A stretch of DNA of 64,000 nucleotides from Akkermansia muciniphila (GTDB lineage: Bacteria; Verrucomicrobiota; Verrucomicrobiia; Verrucomicrobiales; Akkermansiaceae), in NCBI RefSeq assembly GCF_030848305.1, contig NZ_CP114598.1, forward strand, positions 930,001-994,000. The letters are read 5' to 3'. The notes under the pieces were generated by a model. The model searched no databases. It had not been told where the DNA came from and saw only the letters and a program-made list of their open reading frames with translations. Made by a program: the position numbers and the translations under genes. Below, in pieces: positions 8,099 through 16,627 of this stretch. Within the stretch, counting starts at the first letter, position 1; each line of letters begins with the position of its first letter.

Positions 8099-8986
8099 AT
8101 GCGGCCTTATATGCGAGCGGAGAAAGAGAACTGGGGAGATACGGTACGGGAGCGTCTGTTTGACCAGCGCAGCGCCGTCATGGTGCACTGGCTGATTCTG
8201 CTCAATGTAGTTGTCTTTATCCTGGGGTTCTTCTTCCAGGTGGACATCCCAAGGAATATTTACCCGCCCGTTCATTTGGACTTGATCCAGCTTTACGGGG
8301 CTTACAGCGAATATACGTGTTTTCACGAGGGGGAATTGTGGCGGTTGTTCACCTACCAGTTTCTTCACGCCAATCTGGGGCACATCATGTTCAACATGAT
8401 TGCCCTGTGGTTTTTCGGCCCGGTTGTAGAGGAGCGTTTCGGCCATGGGCGTTTCCTGCTGTATTACCTGTTTTGTGGCGTGGCGGCGGCTCTGTTTTCC
8501 TCCCTGCTGGGGTACATGGGATTCTTTGATCCGGAATGGCGCTTCATTCCCATGGTGGGGGCCTCCGGTTCCATTTATGGCATCATGGCCGCATGCGCGG
8601 TGCTCTTTCCCCATGCCCGGGTACAGCTTCTGTTTCCCCCGGTTAATCTGAGCGTGCGCCAGTTTGCCCTGGCCGTTCTCGGCATTGCCGCGGCCGTCAT
8701 TATTTTCCAATGGAACAATGCGGGCGGGGAAGCCGGCCACCTGGGCGGCATGTTCGCCGGATTTATCCTGACATTGCTGATTCTATGGAAGGAAAAGCTG
8801 TCTTCTTCCAGACGAAGGGCGGCCTCTTCTTCCCACTATTCCCCTAAGCTTTCCGGCCGCCGTCCGGCGCAGGCCAGCCCCTCTGAAAAAGAAGTGGATG
8901 AAATCATGGAAAAAATATCCAGGTCCGGCCTGTCCAGCCTGACGGAGGAGGAACGGGAAATTCTCCGGCGCGCTTCCCGTCGCTGA
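8099..8986 (+). CDS. Rhomboid family intramembrane serine protease
   Basis: A 295-residue polytopic membrane protein. A cytoplasmic N-terminus of about 28 residues precedes TM1 (WLILLNVVVFILGFFF). The rhomboid signature includes FTYQFLHANLGHIMFNM (84-100), the catalytic serine Ser156 in GASGSIYG, and the catalytic His214 in EAGHLGGMFAG. A hydrophilic C-terminal tail of about 65 residues contains a helical E/K-rich segment. Expected to cleave transmembrane substrates within the inner membrane. The ATG at 8099 is chosen; a TTG nine codons upstream is also in frame. It lies 72 bp after the FAD oxidoreductase stop and 74 bp before comM, so the three may be co-transcribed. Confidence 0.92.
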   Translation: MRPYMRAEKENWGDTVRERLFDQRSAVMVHWLILLNVVVFILGFFFQVDIPRNIYPPVHLDLIQLYGAYSEYTCFHEGELWRLFTYQFLHANLGHIMFNMIALWFFGPVVEERFGHGRFLLYYLFCGVAAALFSSLLGYMGFFDPEWRFIPMVGASGSIYGIMAACAVLFPHARVQLLFPPVNLSVRQFALAVLGIAAAVIIFQWNNAGGEAGHLGGMFAGFILTLLILWKEKLSSSRRRAASSSHYSPKLSGRRPAQASPSEKEVDEIMEKISRSGLSSLTEEEREILRRASRR

Positions 8987-9060
8987 ACTATTTGTTAGAT
9001 ATTTTTATATTTTTCGTTATTTTCCTTCCTTTTCTGTCATCCATTCCCTAGCATGGACGA

Positions 9061-10596
9061 ATGATGACGCGACTGTATTCCTCCACCGTCCTGGGCGTAG
9101 ATGGGGTAGAAGTGGAGGTGGAAGTGGATTTCCGCCCCATGGCGGAAAAACGCACCTTTATTGTCGGCCTGCCGGATGCAGCCGTGAAAGAAAGCGGGCA
9201 GCGCGTGGACACGGCCATACAAAACAGCGGCCTTCCCTTTCAGCAGGGCGTCTTCGTCGTCAATCTGGCCCCGGCGGATTTAAGGAAGCAAGGCCCCGGA
9301 TTTGACCTTCCCATCGCCCTGGGAATGGTTGCGGGAGCGGCGGAAAAGGAGATGGACGCTTCTGACTGGTGCATTGTAGGAGAACTGGCCCTGGACGGAA
9401 CCGTCCGCCCCGTGCAAGGCATTCTGCCGCAAATCATGGAAGCGCGGCGCATGGGCAGGAGACGCATCATGCTGCCGCGCGCCAACGCCTGTGAAGGGCT
9501 GCCCGTGCAGGGCGTGGAGATTTATCCCGTTTCTTCCCTGAGGGAAGCATGGCATCTGCTTACTTCCGAAGCCCTGCCGCCTCCATTTACGGGTTCAGGG
9601 CAAGAGGTGCGCGCTTCCCGGGACAAAGACGCCGCTGTGGATTTTGACGAAATCAAGGGGCAGCCTTATGCACGCCGCGCCATGGAGATTGCGGCGGCAG
9701 GAGGCCATAATATCCTGCTTTGCGGCTCTCCGGGGTCCGGCAAATCCATGCTGGCGCAAAGACTCCCGACCATTCTTCCGCCGCTGAGTCCGGAGGAAGC
9801 GTTGGAAACCAGCAAAATCCATTCCGTATGCGGCCTGTTGAAACGGGGGAACGGCCTGGTGGATCAGCGTCCGTTCCGGGCACCCCACCACACCATTTCC
9901 GATGTCGGACTGATGGGGGGAGGAGCAAACATCACGCCGGGAGAAGTATCCCTGGCCCACAACGGCGTTCTCTTTCTGGATGAATTGCCGGAATTCCGCC
10001 GCTCCGCTCTGGAAACCCTGCGGCAGCCGCTGGAAACCGGCCAGGTAGTCATTTCCCGCGCTTCCGGCACCATGACATTCCCGTGCCGTTTCATGTTGGC
10101 TGCCGCCATGAACCCGTGTCCCTGCGGTTATCTGGGAGACAGGAGACGGGCCTGCACCTGCCCCCCGGCGCAGATCGCGCGCTACCGCCGCAAGATTTCA
10201 GGCCCGCTGCTGGACCGGTTTGACCTGCTGATGGAAGTTCCCGCCGTGGATCCCTCTATTCTGGCCTCCGCGCCTGCCGGAGAATGTTCCGCCAGTATCC
10301 GGGAACGCGTGGCGGCCGCACGGCGGCTCCAGGCCAGCAGATACGCAGGAACGCCTTTCCGCAATAATGCGGCCCTTTCCGGAAAAGCGCTCCAGAAATA
10401 TTGCCGCCTGCAGCCGGAAGGACGGTCCATCCTGCTCCGCGCCGTGGAAGAGCTGGCCCTTTCCGCCAGAGCCTATGACCGTATTCTCAAGGTGGCCCGG
10501 ACCATCGCAGATTTGGAAGGAACTTCCGATATTCAGGATGCACATTTGTACGAAGCCGTGCAGTACCGGGCTTTCGAACAATCACTGAGGGATTAG
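9061..10596 (+). CDS. comM: ComM/YifB-type Mg-chelatase-like AAA+ ATPase
   Basis: A 511-residue protein with the three-part ComM layout. An N-terminal ChlI-like domain comes first (VGLPDAAVKESGQRV, PADLRKQGPGFDLPIALGM). The AAA+ module has Walker A GSPGSGKS at 222-229 and a Walker B LFLDELPEF near 305. The cysteine cluster CPCGYLGDRRRACTCPP and a C-terminal helical Mg_chelatase_C domain follow. ComM is a hexameric helicase that drives branch migration when single-stranded donor DNA integrates during natural transformation, and it is also widespread in species not known to be competent. Length is normal. Confidence 0.95.
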   Translation: MMTRLYSSTVLGVDGVEVEVEVDFRPMAEKRTFIVGLPDAAVKESGQRVDTAIQNSGLPFQQGVFVVNLAPADLRKQGPGFDLPIALGMVAGAAEKEMDASDWCIVGELALDGTVRPVQGILPQIMEARRMGRRRIMLPRANACEGLPVQGVEIYPVSSLREAWHLLTSEALPPPFTGSGQEVRASRDKDAAVDFDEIKGQPYARRAMEIAAAGGHNILLCGSPGSGKSMLAQRLPTILPPLSPEEALETSKIHSVCGLLKRGNGLVDQRPFRAPHHTISDVGLMGGGANITPGEVSLAHNGVLFLDELPEFRRSALETLRQPLETGQVVISRASGTMTFPCRFMLAAAMNPCPCGYLGDRRRACTCPPAQIARYRRKISGPLLDRFDLLMEVPAVDPSILASAPAGECSASIRERVAAARRLQASRYAGTPFRNNAALSGKALQKYCRLQPEGRSILLRAVEELALSARAYDRILKVARTIADLEGTSDIQDAHLYEAVQYRAFEQSLRD

Positions 10597-10649
10597 AGCG
10601 CCATTAATCCCTTTTCTTTCGCAGCCAGCCAAAAATTATTCTCGTGCTG

Positions 10650-10682
10650 AAAATAGAAAAGAGGCAGCTTTTCAGCTGCCTC
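10650..10682 (-). terminator. Intrinsic terminator of the PEP-CTERM gene
   Basis: Stem GAGGCAGCT/AGCTGCCTC around 10661-10682, followed on the minus strand by a T-rich tract (10660-10650). It lies about 20 bp after the stop of the minus-strand gene and may also block read-through from comM. Confidence 0.8.
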
Positions 10683-10702
10683 CCGAATAACGAAGGTATT
10701 TA

Positions 10703-11398
10703 CTATGAGCGTCTGCGGCGCAACAGCATAGCTCCCAGACCCAGCAGGCCCAAAGACGCGGCGGCAGGCTCGGGCACCGTTTCATAGGAAACCTGTATAC
10801 CGGTAATTGTATAAGCGGAAGTAGCGGTTCCAGCGCCACCGCGCACCCCGGCGACTACCTTATACCCTTCTTCCCAGGTAAGGGGAGCATCCGACATATC
10901 CAGGGAAACTGTTGTTGTTTCCGATGTAGAAGTAAATGAGAAATTCTGTACTCTGGAGAGCTCCTCAACCAAACTGCCGGTTGAATCATATACGGCAAGC
11001 ACCATGGAATAACTGGTGATGACGGAAGAAGGAGTATTGCAGGAAAACGTAATGGAAGAAACGGAATCACCCTGCTGCGGCCCTCCAAGAACCATGGCGA
11101 AGGAATCCCCGCTAACTCCGGCACGTCCGCATAATGTAATGGTTCCTGCATTGTCCTCATTCACCCAAGCGCCTTCATTATTTACCCCCCAATTTGAAAT
11201 GGAATTGTTATTGCCGCCGGCATATATTCCATTTTGCAGGCCCTTTACTTTGTCCAGAAGTTGTTGCCCTGATGTTCTCGCCATAGTGGCCGTCTGTGTT
11301 ACGCTTTGCGATTCAGGAAGCTCGGCAATAACCGTAGCCGCCTGGACGGACATCATACATGCGCAACTGGCTGACAAAATATAATGATAGACTCTCAT
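10703..11398 (-). CDS. PEP-CTERM sorting domain-containing exported protein
   Basis: A 231-residue protein with a signal peptide (about 1-20, cleavage after VQA). The body is Ser/Thr/Asn-rich and predicted to be beta-rich. The C-terminal sorting signal is VPEP at about residue 208, a hydrophobic helix (AAASLGLLGLGAMLL) and an RRRRS tail. PEP-CTERM signals are recognised by exosortase, which removes the tail and hands the protein to the envelope or extracellular matrix. The exosortase itself is not in this window, but a TIGR04073-like companion is at 16.6-17.1 kb. The middle of the protein matches no domain I recognise. Its promoter region carries a palindrome shared with another PEP-CTERM gene. 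Confidence 0.85.
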   Translation of the reverse strand: MRVYHYILSASCACMMSVQAATVIAELPESQSVTQTATMARTSGQQLLDKVKGLQNGIYAGGNNNSISNWGVNNEGAWVNEDNAGTITLCGRAGVSGDSFAMVLGGPQQGDSVSSITFSCNTPSSVITSYSMVLAVYDSTGSLVEELSRVQNFSFTSTSETTTVSLDMSDAPLTWEEGYKVVAGVRGGAGTATSAYTITGIQVSYETVPEPAAASLGLLGLGAMLLRRRRS

Positions 11399-11416
11399 AA
11401 CGCTTTGCGTTAGTTA

Positions 11417-11433
11417 GAGGATTGTTAATCCGT
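11417..11433 (-). promoter_or_regulatory. Palindromic motif immediately upstream of the PEP-CTERM gene
   Basis: Minus-strand sequence ACGGATTAACAATCCTC, 18 bp before the ATG at 11,398 and preceded by GTTGACA (a possible -35 element). Half-sites GGATT/AATCC are separated by 3 nt. It resembles the elements at 11,649 and 45,094 and could be a regulator binding site. Confidence 0.4.
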
Positions 11434-11648
11434 TGTCAACATAAAAAATTGAAAGAGCGGTATTCCGGCAGGGGACTTCTTTTTTGAGGTAAGTGTCTTA
11501 TAGAGACCACTCCTTGCGTTTCTTGCATTTTAACAGCTGCACATCATTTCATAAATCATTGATTATTATCAATCAATAAGATATTGCGAACTATTCTTGA
11601 AGGAAATAGTTTCAGGTTTTCCCTCCTGATATTGCGCAAAGAAAAAGA

Positions 11649-11665
11649 GCGGATTAACAATCCGC
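11649..11665. promoter_or_regulatory. Perfect 7-3-7 palindrome GCGGATT-AAC-AATCCGC
   Basis: Arms of seven bases with a 3-nt centre. The 14-base core is identical to the motif 216 bp away in opposite orientation. It lies downstream of metY, so it may mark the far edge of a regulatory region or a small repeat element rather than an operator of metY. Confidence 0.45.
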
Positions 11666-11693
11666 TGTTCCTTTTATCCAATCCCTGATGATG

Positions 11694-11724
11694 AAAAAAG
11701 CCGCCTCAGCAACAGTGAGGCGGC
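11694..11724 (-). terminator. Intrinsic terminator of metY
   Basis: Nine-bp stem GCCGCCTCA/TGAGGCGGC (11,700-11,708 with 11,716-11,724), 7-nt loop, followed on the minus strand by six T. It begins 19 bp after the metY stop. Confidence 0.9.
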
Positions 11725-11742
11725 CCTCTCCAAGAAGAAACT

Positions 11743-13035
11743 TTAACGAATAACTTCCAAAGCCTGTTTGAGATCCGCAATAATGTCTTCCGCAGCTTCC
11801 GTCCCTACGGAAAACCGGATGAGGTCAGGCCGTACGCCCGCCTCCATGAGCTGTTCATCCGTCAACTGACGGTGCGTATGGCTGGCGGGATGGAGAACGC
11901 AGGTGCGGGAATCTGCTACATGGGTCACGATAGCGGCCAGTTTCAGACTGTCCATAAACTTGATGGAACGCTCACGGCCTCCCTTGATGCCGAAGGTTAC
12001 TACGCCGCAGGATTGGCCGCCGCGGAATTGCTTCTGCGCCAGTTCATAATACTCATTGGAAGAAAGCCCCGGATAATTGATCCAGGCAACATCTTCCTGC
12101 CCTTGCAGGAATTCCGCCACTTTTTGCGCGTTTTCACAATGCCGCGGCACGCGCAGGTGGAGGGTTTCCAGGCCCAGGTTGAGCAAAAAGGCGTTCTGCG
12201 GGGACTGGATGGAACCCAGGTCGCGCATGAGCTGGACAGTCGCCTTGGTGATGTAGGCGCCCTTGCCGAAGCTTTTGCTGTAGGAGAGACCGTGGTAGGA
12301 GGGGTCCGGTTCCGTCAACCCCGGGAATTGATCCCTGTGCGCCTCCCAGTCAAAATTGCCGCTGTCCACAATCACGCCGCCTACGGCGGTGGCATGGCCG
12401 TCCATGTACTTGGTGGTGGAGTGGGTGACGATATCCGCGCCCCATTCAAACGGACGGCAATTAATGGGAGTGGCAAAGGTATTGTCCACAATGAGAGGAA
12501 CGCCGTGCGCATGGGCAATGTCCGCCATTTTACGGATATCCAGCACGCAAAGCGTAGGATTGGAAATAGTCTCCGCAAAGAAAGCCTTCGTATTGGGACG
12601 GAACGCTTTGGCGATTTCCTCCGCCGGGGCGTCCTGGTCCACGAAAGTAACTTCAATGCCCATTTTCCGGAAGGTGACGGCAAAGAGGTTGTATGTGCCT
12701 CCGTAAATGGCCGCAGCGCTGACGATATGATCTCCAGCCTCGCAAATATTGAAAACGGCAAAGAAGGAAGCCGCCTGGCCGGAAGACGTCAGAATGGCGG
12801 CCACACCGCCTTCCAGTTCAGCGATTTTTCTGGCAACCGCCTCGTTGGTGGGGTTCTGGAGGCGTGTATAAAAAAAGCCGGATTCTTCCAGATCAAACAA
12901 TTTTGCCATTTGTTCGCTGGTCTCATACTTGAACGTCGTGCTCTGGTAAATGGGCAATACGCGGGGTTCGCCCTTTTTAGGCGCCCAGCCCGCCTGCACG
13001 CACAGGGTTTCCGGTCTCAATTCCCGATTCATCAT
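11743..13035 (-). CDS. metY: O-acetylhomoserine aminocarboxypropyltransferase / sulfhydrylase
   Basis: A 430-residue PLP enzyme of the Cys/Met metabolism family. It replaces the acetyl group of O-acetylhomoserine with sulfide to make homocysteine in direct methionine synthesis. Visible marks are PIYQSTTF, YTRLQNPT, the phosphate-binding SSGQAA, Tyr111 in YGGTYNL, Asp184 in IVDNTFATP, and the Schiff-base Lys209 in HSTTKYMDGHATAVGG. The length and the Phe-Gly-Ile-Lys-Gly-Gly insertion favour MetY over cystathionine gamma-synthase (about 380-400 residues). The start at 13,035 (MMNRELRPETLCVQ) fits the family; an upstream ATG at 13,167 would add 44 non-homologous residues. Confidence 0.93.
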   Translation of the reverse strand: MMNRELRPETLCVQAGWAPKKGEPRVLPIYQSTTFKYETSEQMAKLFDLEESGFFYTRLQNPTNEAVARKIAELEGGVAAILTSSGQAASFFAVFNICEAGDHIVSAAAIYGGTYNLFAVTFRKMGIEVTFVDQDAPAEEIAKAFRPNTKAFFAETISNPTLCVLDIRKMADIAHAHGVPLIVDNTFATPINCRPFEWGADIVTHSTTKYMDGHATAVGGVIVDSGNFDWEAHRDQFPGLTEPDPSYHGLSYSKSFGKGAYITKATVQLMRDLGSIQSPQNAFLLNLGLETLHLRVPRHCENAQKVAEFLQGQEDVAWINYPGLSSNEYYELAQKQFRGGQSCGVVTFGIKGGRERSIKFMDSLKLAAIVTHVADSRTCVLHPASHTHRQLTDEQLMEAGVRPDLIRFSVGTEAAEDIIADLKQALEVIR

Positions 13036-13295
13036 GCGGGGCATGCTATGCCATGCCGCCTGCCTTGTAAAGCAGGGAAAACCAGACGTATGGCCAAATC
13101 CGTCCCATTCCCCGCCGAAGCGCGCTCCCGTGTTTTTTCCCGGCATAAAACTCCCTGTCCCCGGCAAATCAGCTGCAAAGGCAGGGGCGTTTTACCTGCG
13201 CGCGGGACGCTCCTACGATGGAATGAAACGGCAATTCCGCCAATGGCCTTTTCCCGGAACCAACCGTTTTCCGGCAAATGAAGCCGGGCGCATGA

Positions 13296-14543
13296 TTACC
13301 TGATTTCCGGCAAGGGGGTGGAAATTTCCTCTTCCGTCAGATAGCAGCCGGGATCTGATCCGTACCAGTGCCCATTGGCAAACGCGGCACGGGTGCGGAA
13401 GCCTCCGCCGCACAGGGCGAAGTGAACGCAGCGGCCGCAACGGCCTTCAATCTTTTTCTGCCGTTCCAGAGGGTCGTCAGAGCCGCGCAGCTCAGGCAGC
13501 ATCTCCACCGCGGCTCCGGCCCTGGCGTCCCATAAATCGGAAAACCGGTCATTCTTCACATTGCCCAGAGTAACGGATTGCCAAAACTGGTCCGGATGCA
13601 CGGCTCCCTGCGTGTCAATGTTGGCGATGCCCCGGCCGGAACTGTTCGCGCCGCCGCCATTCCACTGGAGCAGGCCAAGGGTTTCCTTCGCCAGAGGGGA
13701 GCCTTCCCGGAGCTGGCGCAGAAGCAGGTAAATGCCGTCCGCAGGCTGAGTCACAGTCAGCACTTCACGGTTTTTCCCCTCCGCTTTCCATTCCTCCACA
13801 CGGGCAATCAGCGTATCCATGGCATTCCGCGCTTCTTCCTGGGTCAGGGTTTGCACTTCCACGCCGCGGCCAGTGGGAACCAGATGGTAAAAACAGACGC
13901 GCTGGATGTCGTTGGCGTCAATAAAGTCCAAAATCCGGCCCATGCACTGCACATTGTTGCGGGTCAGCGTCAGGCGCAGACCTGTCTTCTGCCCCACTTC
14001 ACTGCAAAGCCTGAACCCGCGCACCGCCTGTTCAAAAGAACCTTCCACGCCGCGGAATTTGTCATGAACGGCGCCAATGCCGTCCAGGGAAATGCCTACG
14101 TACGCCACGCCCAGTTCCTTGAACCGCGCTGCGGCCTCCGGCGTGATGCGGGTGCCGTTTGTGGAAATGGTCACCTTCAGCCCTTTCCCGGTGGCACGTT
14201 CCAGCAGTTCCATAAAGCGTGGATGCACCAGCGGCTCCCCTCCGGAAAAAAGGAGGGCGTTCACCTTGTAGCCCGCCAAATCATCAATGACCGCGCAGCA
14301 CTGGTCCCAATCCAGCTCCCCCTCAAATTTCCGGGCTGAGGCATCCGCATAACAGTGTACGCATTTGAGATTGCAGGTGCGCGTAATGTTCCAGACCACA
14401 ATGGGCTTGCGCACGCGGGACGAAGCCGGCGCACAGGAATCCACGGCGCCCCCTGCAAAACGGCCGTGCCCGTGGCCCTGTCCGTATCTCAAATGGTCCG
14501 CGGGCTGTTCCGCCCCTGTCCAAAGTCTGGTAATATTAATCAT
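13296..14543 (-). CDS. Radical SAM/SPASM protein resembling AhbC (12,18-didecarboxysiroheme deacetylase)
   Basis: A 415-residue protein starting MINITRLWTG...DHLRYG, the kind of N-terminus AhbC proteins have. The radical SAM cluster motif is Cys57-x3-Cys61-x2-Cys64 in WNITRTCNLKCVHCYA, followed by LLFSGGEPL, STNGT and YVGISLDG. The segment GRGIANIDTQGAVHPDQFW, then LGNVKN, matches the characteristic AhbC stretch. The SPASM cysteines are Cys369, 372, 378 and 400. In the alternative heme pathway AhbC removes acetate side chains from 12,18-didecarboxysiroheme to give Fe-coproporphyrin III. The gene overlaps the upstream radical-SAM gene by 8 bp, so they form an operon. A linker GQGHGHGRF near residue 21 is histidine-rich. 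Confidence 0.75.
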   Translation of the reverse strand: MINITRLWTGAEQPADHLRYGQGHGHGRFAGGAVDSCAPASSRVRKPIVVWNITRTCNLKCVHCYADASARKFEGELDWDQCCAVIDDLAGYKVNALLFSGGEPLVHPRFMELLERATGKGLKVTISTNGTRITPEAAARFKELGVAYVGISLDGIGAVHDKFRGVEGSFEQAVRGFRLCSEVGQKTGLRLTLTRNNVQCMGRILDFIDANDIQRVCFYHLVPTGRGVEVQTLTQEEARNAMDTLIARVEEWKAEGKNREVLTVTQPADGIYLLLRQLREGSPLAKETLGLLQWNGGGANSSGRGIANIDTQGAVHPDQFWQSVTLGNVKNDRFSDLWDARAGAAVEMLPELRGSDDPLERQKKIEGRCGRCVHFALCGGGFRTRAAFANGHWYGSDPGCYLTEEEISTPLPEIR

Positions 14544-15597
14544 GGTGTTGTGAAAGCCTGGGCTGATAAGGGCAAAGGTTGTCTTCCGCCATCATGTCTC
14601 CGTAAACGGCATAGGCGCGGGACCGGGACCCTCCGCAGATGGAACGGTACTCACACCGTCCGCATTTGCCCTGCAACGCATTGTCATCCCGGAGCTTGAG
14701 GAAAAGAGGGTGCGTACGGTAGATTTCTCCAGGGTCATCCGTCCGGACGTTCCCTGCCGTCATGGGCAGAAAACCGGAGGGCTGGATTTCTCCGGTATGG
14801 GAAATAAACATAATGCCTTTGCCGTCCCGGGTGGGGATGGCGCGGCGGGCAGGCTTGCTGCCCTGGGCGCGGGCTTCCTGAAGCGCCACGCGGCGGTAAT
14901 GGTGCCCTTCCGTAGTTTTAACGCCGAAGGATACCTCATGGCTTATCCTGCTCAGTTTTTTCCAGACGGCTTCCACTTCTTCCGCGGCAGGCATTTCATC
15001 CATGGCGGCGCGGCCTGTGGGCACCAGAAGAAACACGCTCCACATGCCCGGCTTCATCTTATTCATCAGCTCCACAAAGTCGTCAAATTCTCCCAGCGTG
15101 CTCCTGGTGATGGTGGTGTTGATTTGCAAGTGCATGCCGGCTTCCTTCGCCATTTCCGCAGCCCGGAGAGTCCGTTCATATGTGTGGAGAACGCCGCGGA
15201 AAGCGTCATGGGTACTCTCATGCGCGCCGTCCAGGCTCAACGACATGCTCTGAACTCCGGCTTCTTTCAACGCACGGAAATCCGTGTGCAGCAGCCGGGC
15301 GGTAGCAGCAGGGCTCAAGGCCACATGCAGCCCCTTGCCGGAAGCCGCACGGATCAATTCCAGAATATCCGGCCTCATGACCGGGTCGCCGCCCGTCAGC
15401 ACCAGCATGGGAGGCCGCAGTTCCGCCAACTGGTCAATCAGGCGCAATGCCTCCTCATGGGTCAATTCATCCGGGTGGGGACGCGGCTGGGCTACGGCGC
15501 GGCAATGTCTGCACGCAAGCGCGCAAGCGCGCGTCACTTCCCAGAAAACCAGGAAGGGGCGTTCATTGAGATCTGTTTCACTAAAAACCGGGCGCAT
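14536..15597 (-). CDS. Radical SAM/SPASM protein resembling AhbD / TIGR04053 (candidate heme synthase)
   Basis: A 353-residue protein with the radical SAM motif Cys25-x3-Cys29-x2-Cys32 (WEVTRACALACRHCRA), LVLTGGDPVMRPDIL, LSPAAT and MSLSLDG. C-terminal SPASM cysteines are 312, 315, 321 and 342. The sequence is closest in pattern to the TIGR04053 group, a sister of AhbD, which oxidatively decarboxylates Fe-coproporphyrin III to heme b. Adjacency to the AhbC-like gene supports a role in heme or modified-tetrapyrrole synthesis. TIGR04053 members are not all proven heme synthases, so peptide or other tetrapyrrole modification remains possible. First gene of the two-gene unit. Confidence 0.7.
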   Translation of the reverse strand: MRPVFSETDLNERPFLVFWEVTRACALACRHCRAVAQPRPHPDELTHEEALRLIDQLAELRPPMLVLTGGDPVMRPDILELIRAASGKGLHVALSPAATARLLHTDFRALKEAGVQSMSLSLDGAHESTHDAFRGVLHTYERTLRAAEMAKEAGMHLQINTTITRSTLGEFDDFVELMNKMKPGMWSVFLLVPTGRAAMDEMPAAEEVEAVWKKLSRISHEVSFGVKTTEGHHYRRVALQEARAQGSKPARRAIPTRDGKGIMFISHTGEIQPSGFLPMTAGNVRTDDPGEIYRTHPLFLKLRDDNALQGKCGRCEYRSICGGSRSRAYAVYGDMMAEDNLCPYQPRLSQHHD

Positions 15598-15667
15598 TTC
15601 TCAGGACAGTCAATTTAGAACAATTATAATTTTTGACCAGCTCAAAAGGACGCATCCCCTAAAAAGT

Positions 15668-16486
15668 TCACTTAACCGCCTCTTCACGGATTTTTTGAAC
15701 TTCCTTAGGCAATTCGGAAAGGGAATTCACAGCTTCCTTCAGGCTCCTGGAAGCATCCGGAGAAAGCATGATGGCCGTCACATGCTTGACAATGGGCTGC
15801 ATCATTTCCACAAGTTGCTGCTGCACTCCCATCAGCTTGGCCTGCTGGTTGCGGGTGAGAGGCGGCAGGGCGGCCTGTTTTTTGGCGACGTCCAGCAGAG
15901 CTTCCCGGTAACGGCCTATCTGTTCCACAGCAGCCTTGCTGGTTTCTTCATCCTTTGCCTTGGCCAGGGAATCATGAAGCTTTCTGACTTCATCCACAGT
16001 TTTGACCAGCAGGGTTTCATGCGTGTTGCCCTCCGCATCCTCCGGGAATGGCTCCGCATGCTCGGCCTTGTCCCGGGAAGCCTGCGCCAGTTCTGTCTGG
16101 ACAGACCGCAAATCCGCCAGGGCCTTTTGCAAATCGGGCGTAAGCAGTCCTTCCTTCTTTAAACGGGCCAGGGATTCTACCAATTTGCCGGAAATTTTCT
16201 GCACTTCCGTCATCTGGGCAGAAACCTGAGCCTGCTCCTGGAGTGTAGCGCCGGGAAGTTCCAGCTGCCTTTTTCCAAGATCCAGCAGTTTTTCGCGCAC
16301 TTTTTTAACTGTTTCCACAGCAGTGGCCGCGCCGGGTTCATCCGTCACCTTATCCAGGGCTGCCGCAATTTCATGCATGCTGGCAACGCTCTGTCTGGTC
16401 AGGGAAAGATGAGAGTCCTGGGCAAATGAAGGAGCTGTCATGAAGACGGCAGCGCCCAAGCCGATGAAAGCAGCGGTTTTATTCAT
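15668..16486 (-). CDS. Exported alpha-helical protein of unknown function
   Basis: A 272-residue protein starting MNKTAAFIGLGAAVFMTAPSFA, a signal peptide with likely cleavage at SFA-QD. The mature part is almost entirely helical, with charged heptad-like stretches (VKKVREKLLDLGKRQLEL, LADLRSVQTELAQASRDKAE, VDEVRKLHDSLAKAKDEE), suggesting a periplasmic coiled-coil or helical bundle. The N-terminal and C-terminal halves look loosely like two copies of one pattern: EKLLDLGKRQLELPGATLQEQAQVS and EALLDVAKKQAALPPLTRNQQAKLM each follow a helix. I recognise no family. The start at 16,486 is the one that gives a clean signal peptide. Confidence 0.75.
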   Translation of the reverse strand: MNKTAAFIGLGAAVFMTAPSFAQDSHLSLTRQSVASMHEIAAALDKVTDEPGAATAVETVKKVREKLLDLGKRQLELPGATLQEQAQVSAQMTEVQKISGKLVESLARLKKEGLLTPDLQKALADLRSVQTELAQASRDKAEHAEPFPEDAEGNTHETLLVKTVDEVRKLHDSLAKAKDEETSKAAVEQIGRYREALLDVAKKQAALPPLTRNQQAKLMGVQQQLVEMMQPIVKHVTAIMLSPDASRSLKEAVNSLSELPKEVQKIREEAVK

Positions 16487-16568
16487 AATATGGAAGCCTT
16501 TCCGGCATGGAAGAATACGTTTTCCTCCCTTCCCCGTCAATGGCGGCTATTGTCAGGGCTACTGCATG

Positions 16569-16604
16569 AAAAAAGGGCTGCCCGCAAGCAAACGGACAGC
16601 CCTT
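16569..16604 (-). terminator. Intrinsic terminator of the TIGR04073-like gene
   Basis: Stem AAGGGCTGCCCG/CGGACAGCCCTT with one mismatch, 8-nt loop, followed on the minus strand by six T (16,574-16,569). It lies 24 bp after the stop at 16,628. Confidence 0.85.
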
Positions 16605-16627
16605 CTGAGATTTTTAACAGCCCGGCC

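Larger units (their letters stand above)
11399..11693. other. Intergenic region with two copies of a palindromic motif
   Basis: AT-rich, no gene. It contains two inverted copies of the 14-mer CGGATTAACAATCC: at 11,650-11,663 on the plus strand and at 11,420-11,433 on the minus strand. It presumably includes the promoter of the PEP-CTERM gene starting at 11,398. Confidence 0.5.

Noticed and set aside
13036-13295. Possible SAM riboswitch upstream of metY.
   Set aside because: None of the conserved SAM-I or SAM-II core segments could be found in this 260-bp gap.
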